DNA of 64,000 nt from PALSA-612 sp963846915 (GCA_963846915.1 CAWJXV010000009.1:682001-746000), one strand, 5' to 3'; counted from the first letter of the stretch, positions 1-9,691 are shown. Notes: generated from the sequence alone by a model not told the origin. Translations and numbers: made by a program.

Positions 1-1545
1 GCCCCGGCGGCCCGAGAGCTGCAGCCGCTCCGGGAGCGACGTGCCGAGCTCGAGCACCCGCCGGTCGAGGAGCGGTGAGCGGAGCTCGAGCGAGTGCGCC
101 ATCGACGCGATGTCGGCCTTCAGGAGCAGATCGCCGGGGAGGTAGCTGCGAATGTCGAGGCGCTGGAGGCCGGCGATCCCGGGGCGGTCGGGCGCGCCGA
201 GCAGCTCCGCCGCAGTTCGCGGCCGCTCGACGAACTCGGGCTCCCACAGCTCGGCCCGGAGCCCGGCCGGGAACACCTCCATCAGCGTCCCGTAGCGCTC
301 TGCCTCCGGCGCCGCGACCGTCTCGAGGAAGCGCGCGGCGCGGGTCGCCGTCGAGCGCGGCTCCGGGGACATGCGGCGGAGCGCCTTCGCGGCCGTCGCG
401 GCGCCCGCGCGTGGCAGCCGTTCGGCCACGCGGAGCGCCGCGTACCGCTCGTACCCGGCGAACGACTCGTCGCCGCCGTCGCCGGTCAGCGCCACCGTCA
501 CGTCCCGGCGCGCCGCCTCGCAGATCAGGAAGAGCGGGAGCGCCGCTTCGTCGCCGTGCGGCTCGTCGTACGCCCCGGCGAGGCGCGGCAGCGTCGCCTC
601 GACGTCGGGCTCGAGCACGACCTCCGTGTGCTCCGTCGAGAACCGCTCGGCGACGGCGCGCGCGAACGGCCTCTCGTCGTAGCGCGGCTCGCCGAACCCG
701 ACCGTGAACGTCCGCACCGGCCGGGTCGCCGCGCGGGCCATCGCAGCGACGACGATGCTCGAGTCGATGCCACCCGAGAGCAGCGCGCCGAGGGGCACAT
801 CGGCGACGAGGCGCCGCTCGACGGCCGCCGTGACCTCCTCGCGCACGAGGTCGAGCCAGTCGGCGTCGCTCCGGGGCTCGAGCTCCCCGAGCCCCGCGTA
901 CGGCTCGACGCTCACCCGGCCGCCTTCGGCGACGAGCAGGTGCCCCGGCGGCAGCTTCTCGATCCCGCGGAGGCCGGTCCCGCCCGGGACGTACTGCAGC
1001 GCCAGATACGCGTCGAGCTGCACCGGGTCCGGCTCGATGCGCAGGCCAGGGAGCCGCAGCAGTGCCTTCACCTCGGACGCGAAGGCGAGCGAGCCGTCGG
1101 CGAGCTGCGCGTAGACGAGCGGCTTCTTCCCGACGCGGTCACGCGCGACGACGAGCCGCTCGCGGCCGGCGTCCCAGATCGCGAGCGCGAACATGCCCTC
1201 GAGCCGCTCGGCGAACCCGAGCCCGTGCTCCTCGTAGAGGTGCGGGATGACGGGCGTGTCGCCCGTGCCGCGCACCTCGTGGGCGCCAAGCCCGGCCCGC
1301 AGCTCCCGGAAGTTGTAGATCTCGCCGTTGAACACGCAGACGACGTCGCCCGCCTCGTTCGCGACCGGCTGGCTTCCCGTCTCGAGGTCGATCACCCGCA
1401 GGCGGCGGTTGCCGAGCACGCAGCGCCCGAACGCGTCGACCGAGCCCTCGTCCGGGCCGCGGTGGACGAGCGCGGCGTTCATGCGTGAGACGAGGGCGGG
1501 ATCGGGCGTTCCGCCAGGCGTCAGCAGCCCGCAAATCCCGCACAC
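1..1545 (-). CDS. asnB: Asparagine synthase (glutamine-hydrolysing), 3' end outside window
   Basis: ATP-dependent amidotransferase that moves ammonia from glutamine to aspartate or, in polysaccharide loci, possibly to a sugar acid. The GTG at 1545 is chosen because it places the catalytic cysteine at residue 2 (Met-Cys-Gly-Ile-Cys-Gly), as class II glutamine amidotransferases require. The N-terminal ~200 residues are the glutaminase domain. The synthetase domain begins later, with the PP-loop SGGIDSS at about residues 257-263. 515 codons are read without a stop before the window edge; family members usually have 550-640 residues, so only the C-terminus is missing. A TACAGT box lies 7 nt before the GTG, suggesting a leaderless mRNA. 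The neighbouring glycan genes favour a surface-polysaccharide role (inference). Confidence 0.93.
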   Translation of the reverse strand, partial: MCGICGLLTPGGTPDPALVSRMNAALVHRGPDEGSVDAFGRCVLGNRRLRVIDLETGSQPVANEAGDVVCVFNGEIYNFRELRAGLGAHEVRGTGDTPVIPHLYEEHGLGFAERLEGMFALAIWDAGRERLVVARDRVGKKPLVYAQLADGSLAFASEVKALLRLPGLRIEPDPVQLDAYLALQYVPGGTGLRGIEKLPPGHLLVAEGGRVSVEPYAGLGELEPRSDADWLDLVREEVTAAVERRLVADVPLGALLSGGIDSSIVVAAMARAATRPVRTFTVGFGEPRYDERPFARAVAERFSTEHTEVVLEPDVEATLPRLAGAYDEPHGDEAALPLFLICEAARRDVTVALTGDGGDESFAGYERYAALRVAERLPRAGAATAAKALRRMSPEPRSTATRAARFLETVAAPEAERYGTLMEVFPAGLRAELWEPEFVERPRTAAELLGAPDRPGIAGLQRLDIRSYLPGDLLLKADIASMAHSLELRSPLLDRRVLELGTSLPERLQLSGRRG

Positions 1546-1552
1546 GAAGCTC

Positions 1553-1558
1553 ACTGTA
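1553..1558 (-). promoter_or_regulatory. -10 box of asnB (TACAGT)
   Basis: TACAGT on the minus strand ends 7 nt before the GTG of the asparagine synthase gene. The spacing fits a transcript that starts at or next to the start codon. No convincing -35 box was seen. Confidence 0.4.
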
Positions 1559-1611
1559 TCCGGCGAATCTTCATGGATCTTTCGTAACGAGTGAGGATTA
1601 CGCTCGTGGCC

Positions 1612-1782
1612 ATGCGCGCGAGGCTCGCGTTCGCGGCAGTCGCTCTCGTCGCCACGGCGGCCCCCGCGGCGGGCAGCGGTAACGCGGTGGTCACACCGTT
1701 CTGGCTGCCCTCCGTCGAGCTCACGCTCCGCGAACAACCTCCGTTCGCGTTTCTAGCCGATAGCCCGCCCGATCTGGTCTGA
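1612..1782 (+). CDS. Possible small secreted peptide
   Basis: A 56-codon frame that begins like a signal peptide: MRARL, then a run rich in Ala, Val and Leu, then an Ala-rich cleavage-like site. About 30 further residues follow with no recognisable domain. A TACGCT box sits 7 nt before the ATG, the same spacing class as other starts here. It lies between divergent asnB and the deacetylase gene. An upstream GTG at 1591 would add seven residues. It could equally be non-coding leader DNA, so it is recorded as a weak candidate. Confidence 0.3.
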   Translation: MRARLAFAAVALVATAAPAAGSGNAVVTPFWLPSVELTLREQPPFAFLADSPPDLV

Positions 1783-1790
1783 TTCGCCGG

Positions 1791-2555
1791 GTGAAGCCGT
1801 ATGCGGTCGTCTCGTGCCACGTCGAGCGCCCGCTCGACGACGAGTGCTGGTCGCGGTTCGTCGCGGTCCAGGCGAAGCGGCCCGGAGGCTTCCGCATCGC
1901 GGCGCTGATGCGGCCTCCCGACGCCGGGGCCGGCGAGGACGAGGAGCGCTGGCTCGCGCGCGCCCGGTCGGCGGCCGAGCGCGGGCCGCTCGGGCATCAC
2001 ACGCATTTCGTGTCGCCCACCCACGCGCGCCCGGCGGAGCCCGCCCCCGAGCACGCCGAGCGCGTCCGGAGCGAGGCGGAGTGGATCGCGGCCGGGGGAC
2101 TCGCAGCGACGTTGTTCTGCGCCGGCGGCTGGTACCTCGACGCGCCGGTCGCGGAGGCGGTCGCCGAGGCCGGCTACGTCGACTGCAGCGCCACCGCCTT
2201 CCGGCCTCGCTATCTCGATGTGGACGCGCCGCGGGCCGAGGCGGCGGCTCCCGTGCGCGTCACGCTCCCGAGCGGCGAGCGCCTGCTCGAGCTTCCCTCC
2301 ACACACTCGCTCGGAATGGCTTCACGCGCCGTCCTGCGCCCCACGCTCGGCAGCCGGGTCGTCCACGTCTACTTCCACGACACCGATCTCCTCCCGGCGC
2401 GGCGCCGTCACGCGCTCACCTCGACGCTCGCCCTGCTCGGCCGCAGGTGCCGCCCGATCGACCTCGACGAGCTCGCCCACGCGTCCGTCGACGTCGCTCC
2501 CGACGTGCCGTTCGACCGGTTCTTCCGAGGCAGGAATGCGGCGTCCGGGCAGTAA
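1791..2555 (+). CDS. NodB/polysaccharide-deacetylase-like protein
   Basis: A 254-aa cytoplasmic-looking protein with no signal peptide. It resembles the carbohydrate deacetylase (NodB-like barrel) superfamily: a His-rich metal-ligand-like motif HHTHF at residues 69-73 followed by FCAGGWY at 109-115, in the order seen in these enzymes. The usual N-terminal DD motif is not obvious, so activity is uncertain. Substrate is unknown; the adjacent WbaP-type transferase suggests trimming of an exopolysaccharide precursor (inference). GTG start at 1791. The 3' end overlaps the likely start of the next gene, pointing to one transcript. Confidence 0.6.
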   Translation: MKPYAVVSCHVERPLDDECWSRFVAVQAKRPGGFRIAALMRPPDAGAGEDEERWLARARSAAERGPLGHHTHFVSPTHARPAEPAPEHAERVRSEAEWIAAGGLAATLFCAGGWYLDAPVAEAVAEAGYVDCSATAFRPRYLDVDAPRAEAAAPVRVTLPSGERLLELPSTHSLGMASRAVLRPTLGSRVVHVYFHDTDLLPARRRHALTSTLALLGRRCRPIDLDELAHASVDVAPDVPFDRFFRGRNAASGQ

Positions 2556-4077
2556 GATCAATGTTTCGGTGGCTACAAGGCCTCTCCCCTCGGAGCGCCC
2601 CAACGACCGAGAGACGCCGCCGCCCGTCGGTGACATCCGCCAGGCACGGGCATCGCTCATCGTCCGGTCGCCGCTGCGGCAGCTCGTCATCCGGGTCGGA
2701 AGCCTCGCCGCCCTGATCGGCCTCGACCTGATCGGCGTCGGCCTCGCGCTGTACGCGGCGCTGCTGCTGCGGGAGGTCTACTACGACACGTCGCCGATCT
2801 TCCCCGGCCTGCTCTGGGACCAGGAGACCGACTGGCTCCCGTTCCTGCTGCTCGTGACCGTGCTCGTGTTCTGGCAGGCGGGCCTCTACGGCCGGCGCGA
2901 GCAGCGGCCCGGCTTCGGCCGGATCGTCTCGTCGCTCGTGATCGTGTCTCTGATCGTGCTCGCCTTCGGCCTCGGCACCGGGCACCAGTTCTCGACGTTC
3001 GGCCTGATTCCGACGACCCTCGTGATCTGCGCGATCCTGATCGGCCTCTTCCGCGCGAGCTACGACGTGATCACACGCGAGGTGCTGCACTCGCTCGGCG
3101 TCCGCCGCCGCGCCGTCCTCGCGGGCGAGGGAGACCACCTCGTCCACCTCTACCGCACGCTCGGCCAGGCGCGAAGCGGCATCGACTACGAGTTCGTCGG
3201 CGCGATCGCCGCGTCACCGGGCGAGATCAGCCTGCCCGTGCTCGGCGAGATGGACGACCTCCGCGCGATCCTGGCCGACCACGACGTGGACGAGCTGATC
3301 GTCACCGACTCGGACTTCACCGACCGGCAGCTCCTCGACGTCGTCGATCTGGCGCACCGCTCCGGGGTCAAGGTGCGCATCGCGCCGAAGACCACCGACC
3401 TGCTCGTCCAGCGCGCCGAGTTCGTTCCGGGCCAGGGCGCGCCGCTCTTCGAGCTGCGGCCGCCGGTGCTCGTCGGCGCCGACTGGATGGTCAAGCGGGC
3501 GTTCGATCTCCTCGTCTCGGGCGCCGTGATCGTCCTCGGGCTGCCGCTCTGGATCGGGATCGCGATCGCGATCAAGCTCGGCTCCCGGGGCCCCGTGTTC
3601 TACGCGGACCGGCGGATCGGCCTCGGGGAGCAGGAGTTCGGGATGCTCAAGTTCCGCACGATGTACGTGGACGCGGCCGAGCGGCAGTCCGAGCTCGAGT
3701 CGCAGAACGAGGCCGGCGGCGCGCTGTTCAAGATTCGCGACGACCCTCGCGTGACCTCGATCGGCCGGCTGATCCGCCGCTACTCCCTCGACGAGATCCC
3801 GAACACGGTCAACGTGCTCCGCGGCGAGATGAGCCTCGTCGGCCCGCGGCCGCTGCCGGTGCGCGACTACGACCTGCTCGAGGAGTGGCACCGCAAGCGC
3901 TACCTCGTGCTGCCGGGCATGACCGGCCTGTGGCAGATCTCGGGCCGCTCGAACCTGAGCTTCGACGACCTCGTCCGCTACGACTTCTACTACCTGGACA
4001 ACTGGTCGATCTGGCTCGACATCTCGATCCTCGCCAAGACGATTCCGGCGGTCCTGGCACAGCGCGGCGCGTACTGA
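2536..4077 (+). CDS. Undecaprenyl-phosphate sugar phosphotransferase (WbaP/CpsE type)
   Basis: Initiating enzyme of polysaccharide synthesis: transfers a sugar-1-phosphate from a nucleotide sugar to undecaprenyl phosphate in the membrane. About 513 aa. The N-terminal half has several membrane helices and a CapD-like nucleotide-binding-fold segment. The C-terminal Bac_transf domain carries the hallmark runs KFRTMYVDA, YSLDEIPN and SLVGPRPLPV, ending near the C-terminal helix as usual. ATG 2536 is preceded by GAGG at 5 nt spacing; GTG 2569 is an alternative. Upstream codons in this frame overlap the deacetylase gene and are not part of the protein. The sugar is unknown. Confidence 0.92.
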   Translation: MRRPGSKINVSVATRPLPSERPNDRETPPPVGDIRQARASLIVRSPLRQLVIRVGSLAALIGLDLIGVGLALYAALLLREVYYDTSPIFPGLLWDQETDWLPFLLLVTVLVFWQAGLYGRREQRPGFGRIVSSLVIVSLIVLAFGLGTGHQFSTFGLIPTTLVICAILIGLFRASYDVITREVLHSLGVRRRAVLAGEGDHLVHLYRTLGQARSGIDYEFVGAIAASPGEISLPVLGEMDDLRAILADHDVDELIVTDSDFTDRQLLDVVDLAHRSGVKVRIAPKTTDLLVQRAEFVPGQGAPLFELRPPVLVGADWMVKRAFDLLVSGAVIVLGLPLWIGIAIAIKLGSRGPVFYADRRIGLGEQEFGMLKFRTMYVDAAERQSELESQNEAGGALFKIRDDPRVTSIGRLIRRYSLDEIPNTVNVLRGEMSLVGPRPLPVRDYDLLEEWHRKRYLVLPGMTGLWQISGRSNLSFDDLVRYDFYYLDNWSIWLDISILAKTIPAVLAQRGAY

Positions 4078-4118
4078 GACTCCGCCCGCGAGCGATACTC
4101 GTTGACACGCTCTTGGGG

Positions 4119-7100
4119 GTGGGCCAAGCTCCTCTGCAGGGTGGGCCACGTCTGAGCGTCTGAGCGGCACCGTCACCTTCCTGTTCACGGACATCGAGGG
4201 CTCCACCGGCTTGCTCAAGCGGCTCGGCCGGGCGCGGTACGGCGTGCTGCTCGCCGACCAGCAGCGCCTCCTTCGGGAGGCGTTCGCGGCGAACGGCGGC
4301 GAGGAGATCGACACGCAGGGCGACTCGTTCTTCGTCGCCTTCCGCAGTGCCTCGGATGCCGTCTCGGCGGCGGTGGCGATCCAGCGGACGCTGGCCGATC
4401 ACGACTGGCCGGACGGTGCAGACGTGCGGGTGCGGATCGGCATCCACTCGGGCGAGGCCGCCGCGGCCGGTGAGCGCTACGTCGGCTTCTCGGTGCACCG
4501 GGCCGCGCGGATCGGCGCGCGTCGGCCACGGCGGACAGGTGCTGCTCTCGTCCTCGACGCGCGAGCTCGTCGAGGACGACCTGCCGCCGGGCGTCTTCCT
4601 TCGCGATCTCGGCTCGTATCGCCTGAAGGACGTCGACCGGCCGGAGCGGATCTCGCAGGTCGTCGCGGAAGGGCTGCGGGTCGAGTTCCCTCCGCTCCGC
4701 GGCGCTCAGGAGGTCAAGCAGGCGCCTCTGCGCCGTCGCTCGCTGCTGGCGGCAACGCTGGTCGGGGTGATCGCAGCGGCGGTGGCGATCCCCGTCTTCG
4801 CACTGGGCGGCGGCTCCGGCGAAACCTCACTGGAAGGCGTCGGGGCGGATTCCGTCGGCGCCATCGACTCCGGGTCCGGCCAGATCGCCGCTTCGATCCC
4901 CGTGGGGGCGTCGCCGGACGCTGTCGCTGCGGACAAGGACTCGGTCTGGGTGACGAACGCGGGCGACGACTCCGTCTCCCGCATCGACCCGATGACGAAC
5001 ACCCGCTCGCAGACGATTACCGTCGGCGGCAGCCCCGGCGCGATCGCCGTCGGCGGGGGCTTCGTCTGGGCCGTCAACAGCGGCGACGGGACGGTCACGA
5101 AGATCGACCCAGGCGCGATCGGCGGCAGCGGCGCGCCAGTCGACACGATTCCGGTCGGGAACGCGCCCACCGGTGTGGCGGTCGGGGCCGGTCGGCTCTG
5201 GGTGGCGAACTCGACCGACCGGACGGTGATGGAGTTCGCGCCCGGCTCGCACAGGCCGCTGCACACGTTTGGCGTGCCCGACGGTGCCGACGCGCTCGCC
5301 TACGGCTTCGGATTCGTCTGGGTCGTGAGCGGGCCGGGAAACAGCGTGACGAGGATCGCCGCGCGTTCCGGAACGGTCCTGCCGCCGATCCAGGTCGGCA
5401 ACGGGCCGAGCGCGATCGCGATGGGCGGCGGCTTCGTCTGGGTCGCGAACCGCCTCGACGGGACGGTGTCCCGCATCGATCCGGGCACGGTCTCCGTGAA
5501 GGTGATCCCGGCAGGGGAAGGCCCGGTCGGAGTGGCCGCGAACGACAGCGCCGTCTGGGTGAGCGGTGGGCGCACCGGGACGCTCTCCCGCATCGACCGG
5601 GACGGGGGGTCGGTCGAACGGGAGGTCGAGACCGGGAACCGACCGCAGGGGCTGGCCCTGGCCGGGGACAACCTCTACGCCGCGGTCAGAGCATCGGGGC
5701 TCGCTCACCGCGGCGGGAAATTGACGATGCTCGCGCCGCCGTTCGAGTCGATCGACCCGGCGGCTCTCTCCGACGTTGGAGCGTTCGCGGCGACGAGCGT
5801 GGCCTACGACGGGCTCATCGGCTTCGAGCGCGTCGGCGGCGGCAGCGGCGCCCGGCTGGTGCCCGATCTCGCGACCTCGATCCCTATCCCCACCGACGGC
5901 GGCAGGACGTACACGTTCCAGGTGCGGCGAGGCGTCCACTACTCGACCGGCGAGCCCGTGCAGCCTGCCGATCTCCGGCGATCGATCGAGCGCCTGCTGG
6001 CGAACCAGTCCGGCTTCGACTTCGAGCGCATCGTCGGTGCCGATGCGTGCACGAAACCGAAGCCGAAGGGAGCGCCGAGGCGCTGCGACCTCTCCCGGGG
6101 AATCGTCGTCGATGCGGCGTCGAACACGATCACCTTCCGTCTGACCGCACCCGACCCGGACTTCCTGGCCAAGCTCGCGGGCTCGTCCGCGTACGCCGTG
6201 CCGTCCGGGACGCCGTTGTTCGCACCTCGCCTGCCCCTACCCGCCACCGGCCCGTACATGATCGAGAGCTTCGACACGAAGCGGGGCGTCCGGCTCGTTC
6301 GCAACCCCCGGTTTCGCGAGTGGTCGCCGGCGGCCCAACCGGCCGGCTACCCCGACGAGATCGCCCTCCGGTTCGTCGCCGATCAGCCCGCCCAGGTCGA
6401 AGCCATGAAACGGAACGAGGCCGACTACCTGAACCTCTTCCCGCCCGACGTCGCCCCGTCCCTGCGGAAAGACGGCTACGGAAGCAGGCTGCACGTCGAT
6501 CCCGGGCTGAGCACGTTCTACCTCTTCCTGAACACGCGACTGGCCCCGTTCGACAACGTCGACGTGAGGCGGGCACTGAACTTCGCGGTCGACCGGGACA
6601 AGCTGGTCGCGCTCAGAGGCGGCCCCGATGTCGCTCAGTCGAGCTGTCAGGTGCTGGCGCCCAACTTCGCCGGCTACGCACGCTACTGCCCCTACCCCCA
6701 CGACCTGGCCAAGGCGAAGCGACTGGTAGCCGCGTCCGGCACGACCGGGCAGGCGGTCACGGTGTGGATGCCGGAGATTCGCGAGACGACCGGCGACTAC
6801 CTCGTCTCCGTGCTGAAGAGCCTCGGCTACAAGGCAAGGCTCAAGGTGATCCGAGAGAAGGTCCCCGGCGACTACTTCCGCGCCCTGGCGGTCGCGAAAG
6901 GCTCCGTCCAGGCCGGCTTCGGCGGCTGGATCCCCGCCTACCCGTCGAGTGCCGCCTACTTCTCCGAGCTGCTCACCTGCGCCGCCTACAAACCCGGCCA
7001 GCCCGACAACATCAACTACGGCGGATTTTGCAACCCGGGCATCGACCGCGACATCGCCCACGCGATCGAGCTGCAGGCCAGCGACCCGAACGCGGCGAGC

Positions 7101-7256
7101 CTGCTCTGGAGCAAGATCGACCGCGAGGTCGTCGACCAGGCACCGTGGGTCACGCTGGCGAACAGCAAACAGGCCAACTTCGTCTCTGACCGGGTCGGCA
7201 ACTACCAGTACAACCCGGTGTCGGGCGTGCTGATCGACCAGCTCTGGGTGCGCTAG
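4119..7256 (+). pseudogene. Adenylate cyclase / beta-propeller / solute-binding fusion, frame-broken
   Basis: A three-part protein whose reading frame is interrupted twice. Part 1 (from about 4160) is a class III cyclase domain with FTDIEGST and HRAARI motifs. Part 2 (from about 4520) continues the cyclase C-terminus (GHGGQVLLS), then a membrane helix near 4740-4805, then about seven YVTN-like propeller repeats (e.g. VWVTNAGDDSVSRIDP), then an SBP_bac_5 extracellular solute-binding domain ending at 7256. The frame changes by +1 near 4514-4521. At the start, GTG 4119 reads into the cyclase only if one copy of an 8-bp tandem repeat (GTCTGAGC, 4150-4165) is removed. Known families are combined into a likely membrane sensor. 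Confident in the domains, not in function. Confidence 0.8.
4150..4165. repeat. 8-bp tandem duplication (GTCTGAGC x2)
   Basis: Two abutting copies of GTCTGAGC at the 5' end of the cyclase fusion gene. With one copy the GTG at 4119 would be in frame with the cyclase domain; with two copies that frame ends at a TGA at 4161-4163. Confidence 0.75.
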
Positions 7257-7305
7257 AGCCGGTCAGGATTCTGTAAGCGACGCGGGAGCGCGCAGGGGCC
7301 TCCGC

Positions 7306-7311
7306 CATACT
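7306..7311 (+). promoter_or_regulatory. -10 box (CATACT), leaderless start at 7318
   Basis: CATACT ends exactly 6 nt before GTG 7318, the same geometry as nine other genes in the window. This supports the GTG as both transcription and translation start. Confidence 0.45.
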
Positions 7312-7317
7312 GAAACG

Positions 7318-8544
7318 GTGAGCAGGCGTGCGCCGAAGATCCTCGCGGTCGCCTCCGCGGTCGACCTCGATTTCCGTTACGGCTGCACGCCTGCGTGGTG
7401 GCAGCTGTGGAAGGGGATGCACGAGGCCGGCTGCGACCTCATCGTCACTCCGTACCGCGGGCGTGCGGTCGAGGCGCCCTGGTGGCGGACCGAGCCGAAC
7501 CCCTGCTACCGCGAGGGCGAGAGCTTCGCCCACGCCCGCACTCTCTTCGCGCGGCTGAAGCGGGACACGCACCTGCGCCGCCGCGAGGACAGCCCGCCCG
7601 ACACGCGGTCGGACCGGCTGACGCGCGAGCTGATCTGGCGCTGGGTGACCCCGCGCTGGCAGAAGCACCTCGAGCGGATCCTCGCGCGCGAGCGGGACGT
7701 CGACGCCGTCGTCGTCTTCACCGTCCCGATGAGCCACTTCCGCGGCATCCCGGAGGCGCTGCGCGATCGCTTCTCGGTGCCGGTCGTCTTCTACGACGGC
7801 GACGTGCCGATGAGCCTGCCCGAGTTCGGCGGCATGGACACCGGCTTCAACTACTACCACGGTGCCGATCCGGGCGAGTACGACCTCGTGGTCTCGAACT
7901 CCGAGGGCGGCCTCGGGCGCCTGCGCGAGCTCGGCGCACGTCGCGCGGAGGCGGTGTTCTGGGGCGCCGACCCCGAGCTCTTCCAGCCCCTGCGGGTCGA
8001 CAAGCAGGTGGACGTCTTCTTCTACGGCTACGGCGACAAGTTCCGGCGGGACTGGATGGAGGCGATGGTCGGCGAGCCGAGCCGGCGCCTGCAGCACGTC
8101 GACTTCGCGCTCGGCGGGCGCGACTTCCTCGGCGATATCGGTGCTGCCCGCGAGCTCGGCGACGTGCCGTTCAACGTCTTCGGCCGCGCGATCTCGGAGG
8201 CGCGGATCAACCTCAACATCACGCGTCGAGCGCACGCGTCCGTCGCGGCCTCGTCGACGGCGCGCCCGTTCGAGCTGGCCATGGCCGGCGCGGCCATCGT
8301 CTCCAACCCGTACGAAGGAATCGAGCGCTGGTTCGAGCCGGATCGGGAGCTGCTCGTCGTGTCGAGCGCGGACGAGGCGATCGACGCCTACCGCGGGCTG
8401 CTCGACGACCCTGCCCGTGCCGACGAGCTCGGCCGCGCTGCGCGCGAACGTGCGCTCGACGAGCACACGTACGTCCACCGTGCGCGGCGGCTGCTCGAGC
8501 TGGTCGGGCTCCGCGCGCCGGCGACGGTGTCGGCCGGTGGCTGA
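7318..8544 (+). CDS. CgeB-like glycosyltransferase
   Basis: A 408-aa soluble protein resembling the CgeB / group-1-like glycosyltransferases. The central part has FWGADPELFQP followed by a section that matches the C-terminal nucleotide-sugar-binding half of GT-B enzymes (RPFELAMAGAAIVSN, then a motif around GIERWFEPDRELL). The donor is likely a nucleotide sugar and the acceptor is unknown. GTG 7318 is supported by the -10 box 6 nt upstream. It overlaps the next glycosyltransferase gene by 8 nt, so the two, and the DUF2304 gene after them, form an operon. Confidence 0.75.
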   Translation: MSRRAPKILAVASAVDLDFRYGCTPAWWQLWKGMHEAGCDLIVTPYRGRAVEAPWWRTEPNPCYREGESFAHARTLFARLKRDTHLRRREDSPPDTRSDRLTRELIWRWVTPRWQKHLERILARERDVDAVVVFTVPMSHFRGIPEALRDRFSVPVVFYDGDVPMSLPEFGGMDTGFNYYHGADPGEYDLVVSNSEGGLGRLRELGARRAEAVFWGADPELFQPLRVDKQVDVFFYGYGDKFRRDWMEAMVGEPSRRLQHVDFALGGRDFLGDIGAARELGDVPFNVFGRAISEARINLNITRRAHASVAASSTARPFELAMAGAAIVSNPYEGIERWFEPDRELLVVSSADEAIDAYRGLLDDPARADELGRAARERALDEHTYVHRARRLLELVGLRAPATVSAGG

Positions 8545-9298
8545 GGCGCTGCGGGAGGCGCCGAGCGGCGTCGATCCGCGCCTCCAGGCGCTCCGCCGCG
8601 TCGCGATCGTGCCCGGCTACAACGAGGAGGGCTCGATCGGCGCGGTCATCGACGAGATCCGCGCGGCCGACCCGGAGATCGAGATCGTCGTGATCGACGA
8701 CGGCTCGCGCGACCGCACCGCCGAGGCGGCTCGCGCGAAAGGGGCCCGCGTGCTGGAGCTCCCGTTCAATCTCGGGATCGGCGGCGCCGTCCAGACCGGC
8801 TACCGCTACGCGCACGAGCACGGTTTCGACCTCGCGCTGCGCGTCGACGGCGACGGCCAGCACGATCCCGCGCAGTTCCTCGTCCTCGCCGGACCTGTCC
8901 TCTCCGGCCACGCCGACATCGCCGTCGGCTCGCGCTTCATCGGCCGCAAGGGCTACCGCTCCTCGCGGTCGCGGCGCTTCGCGATCCGGATCCTCTCGTG
9001 GACGGTGACGCTACTCGTCGGCGGCCGGGTCACCGATCCGACCTCCGGGTTCCAGGTCGCGAACCGGCGCGCGATCGCCCTGTTCGCGGCGTACTACCCG
9101 CACGACTACCCCGAGGTGGAGGCGACGGTGCTGGCCGCGAAGGCTGGCCTCCGCCGGGCCGAGGTGCCGGTCGAGATGCGCGAGCGCTCTGCGGGTCGCT
9201 CGTCGATCGGCGCCGTGCGCTCCGTGTACTACATGGTCAAGGTGATGCTGGCCGTGTTCGTCGCCGTCTTCCGGCGTGCTCCCGAGGTGCCGGAGTGA
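8537..9298 (+). CDS. Family 2 glycosyltransferase (DPM1-like)
   Basis: A 253-aa GT-A fold transferase. It has VPGYNEEGSI near residues 25-34, VIDDGSRDRT at 52-61 and the acidic metal/nucleotide site DGDGQHD at 104-110, the pattern of dolichol- or undecaprenyl-phosphate mannosyl/glucosyl transferases. No large membrane domain is present; two hydrophobic stretches near the C-terminus may associate with the membrane. Such enzymes often charge a polyprenyl phosphate for GT-C partners, and GT-C-like proteins are nearby (inference). GTG 8537 overlaps the upstream gene; the frame further upstream is a shadow of that gene. The last codons overlap the DUF2304 gene (GTGA). Confidence 0.88.
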   Translation: MAEALREAPSGVDPRLQALRRVAIVPGYNEEGSIGAVIDEIRAADPEIEIVVIDDGSRDRTAEAARAKGARVLELPFNLGIGGAVQTGYRYAHEHGFDLALRVDGDGQHDPAQFLVLAGPVLSGHADIAVGSRFIGRKGYRSSRSRRFAIRILSWTVTLLVGGRVTDPTSGFQVANRRAIALFAAYYPHDYPEVEATVLAAKAGLRRAEVPVEMRERSAGRSSIGAVRSVYYMVKVMLAVFVAVFRRAPEVPE

Positions 9299-9660
9299 TC
9301 TTCGCCGCAGGCGTGACGCCGCTCTCGGTCGCGGTCGCCGGCGCGGTCGCCTCGATCCTGCTCGTGCTCGTCGTGCTGGAGCTGATTCGGAAGCGCCGGC
9401 TGCGCGAGCGCTACGCCCTGCTCTGGCTCGCGACCGGCGTCGTGCTGCTCGTCCTCTCGCTGTGGCGCAGCGGGCTGAACACGATCGCCGGCTGGCTCGG
9501 CGTGACCGGCTACCCGCCGGCGGTGCTGTTCGCGGTCGCAACGCTGTTCATCCTGCTCGTGCTGCTCGACTACTCGACGGTGATCTCGAAGCTCGCCGAC
9601 CAGAACACGATCCTGGCCCAGCGCCTCGCGCTGCTCGAGGAGCGCCTGAAGGACCGCTAG
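9295..9660 (+). CDS. DUF2304 small membrane protein
   Basis: A 121-aa protein with three predicted membrane helices (about residues 5-25, 36-52 and 62-85) and a C-terminal heptad-like stretch (LADQNTILAQRLALLEERL) likely to form a coiled coil. This matches the DUF2304 family, commonly found beside DPM1-like transferases, where an accessory or regulatory role is assumed but unproven. GTG 9295 overlaps the stop of the glycosyltransferase gene by 4 nt, so translation is coupled. No enzymatic motif is visible. Confidence 0.8.
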   Translation: MIFAAGVTPLSVAVAGAVASILLVLVVLELIRKRRLRERYALLWLATGVVLLVLSLWRSGLNTIAGWLGVTGYPPAVLFAVATLFILLVLLDYSTVISKLADQNTILAQRLALLEERLKDR

Positions 9661-9691
9661 TCCTGTCCCGGCCGGGCATGCGCTAACTGCG

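Noticed and set aside
4102..4107. TTGACA as a -35 box for the cyclase gene
   Set aside because: No -10 box lies at a suitable distance downstream; the GATACT nearby is on the wrong side of it.
4514..4521. Programmed +1 ribosomal frameshifting in the cyclase fusion
   Set aside because: There is no slippery codon plus stop, and an independent 8-bp duplication also breaks the gene. Similar shifts occur in unrelated genes at unrelated sequences.
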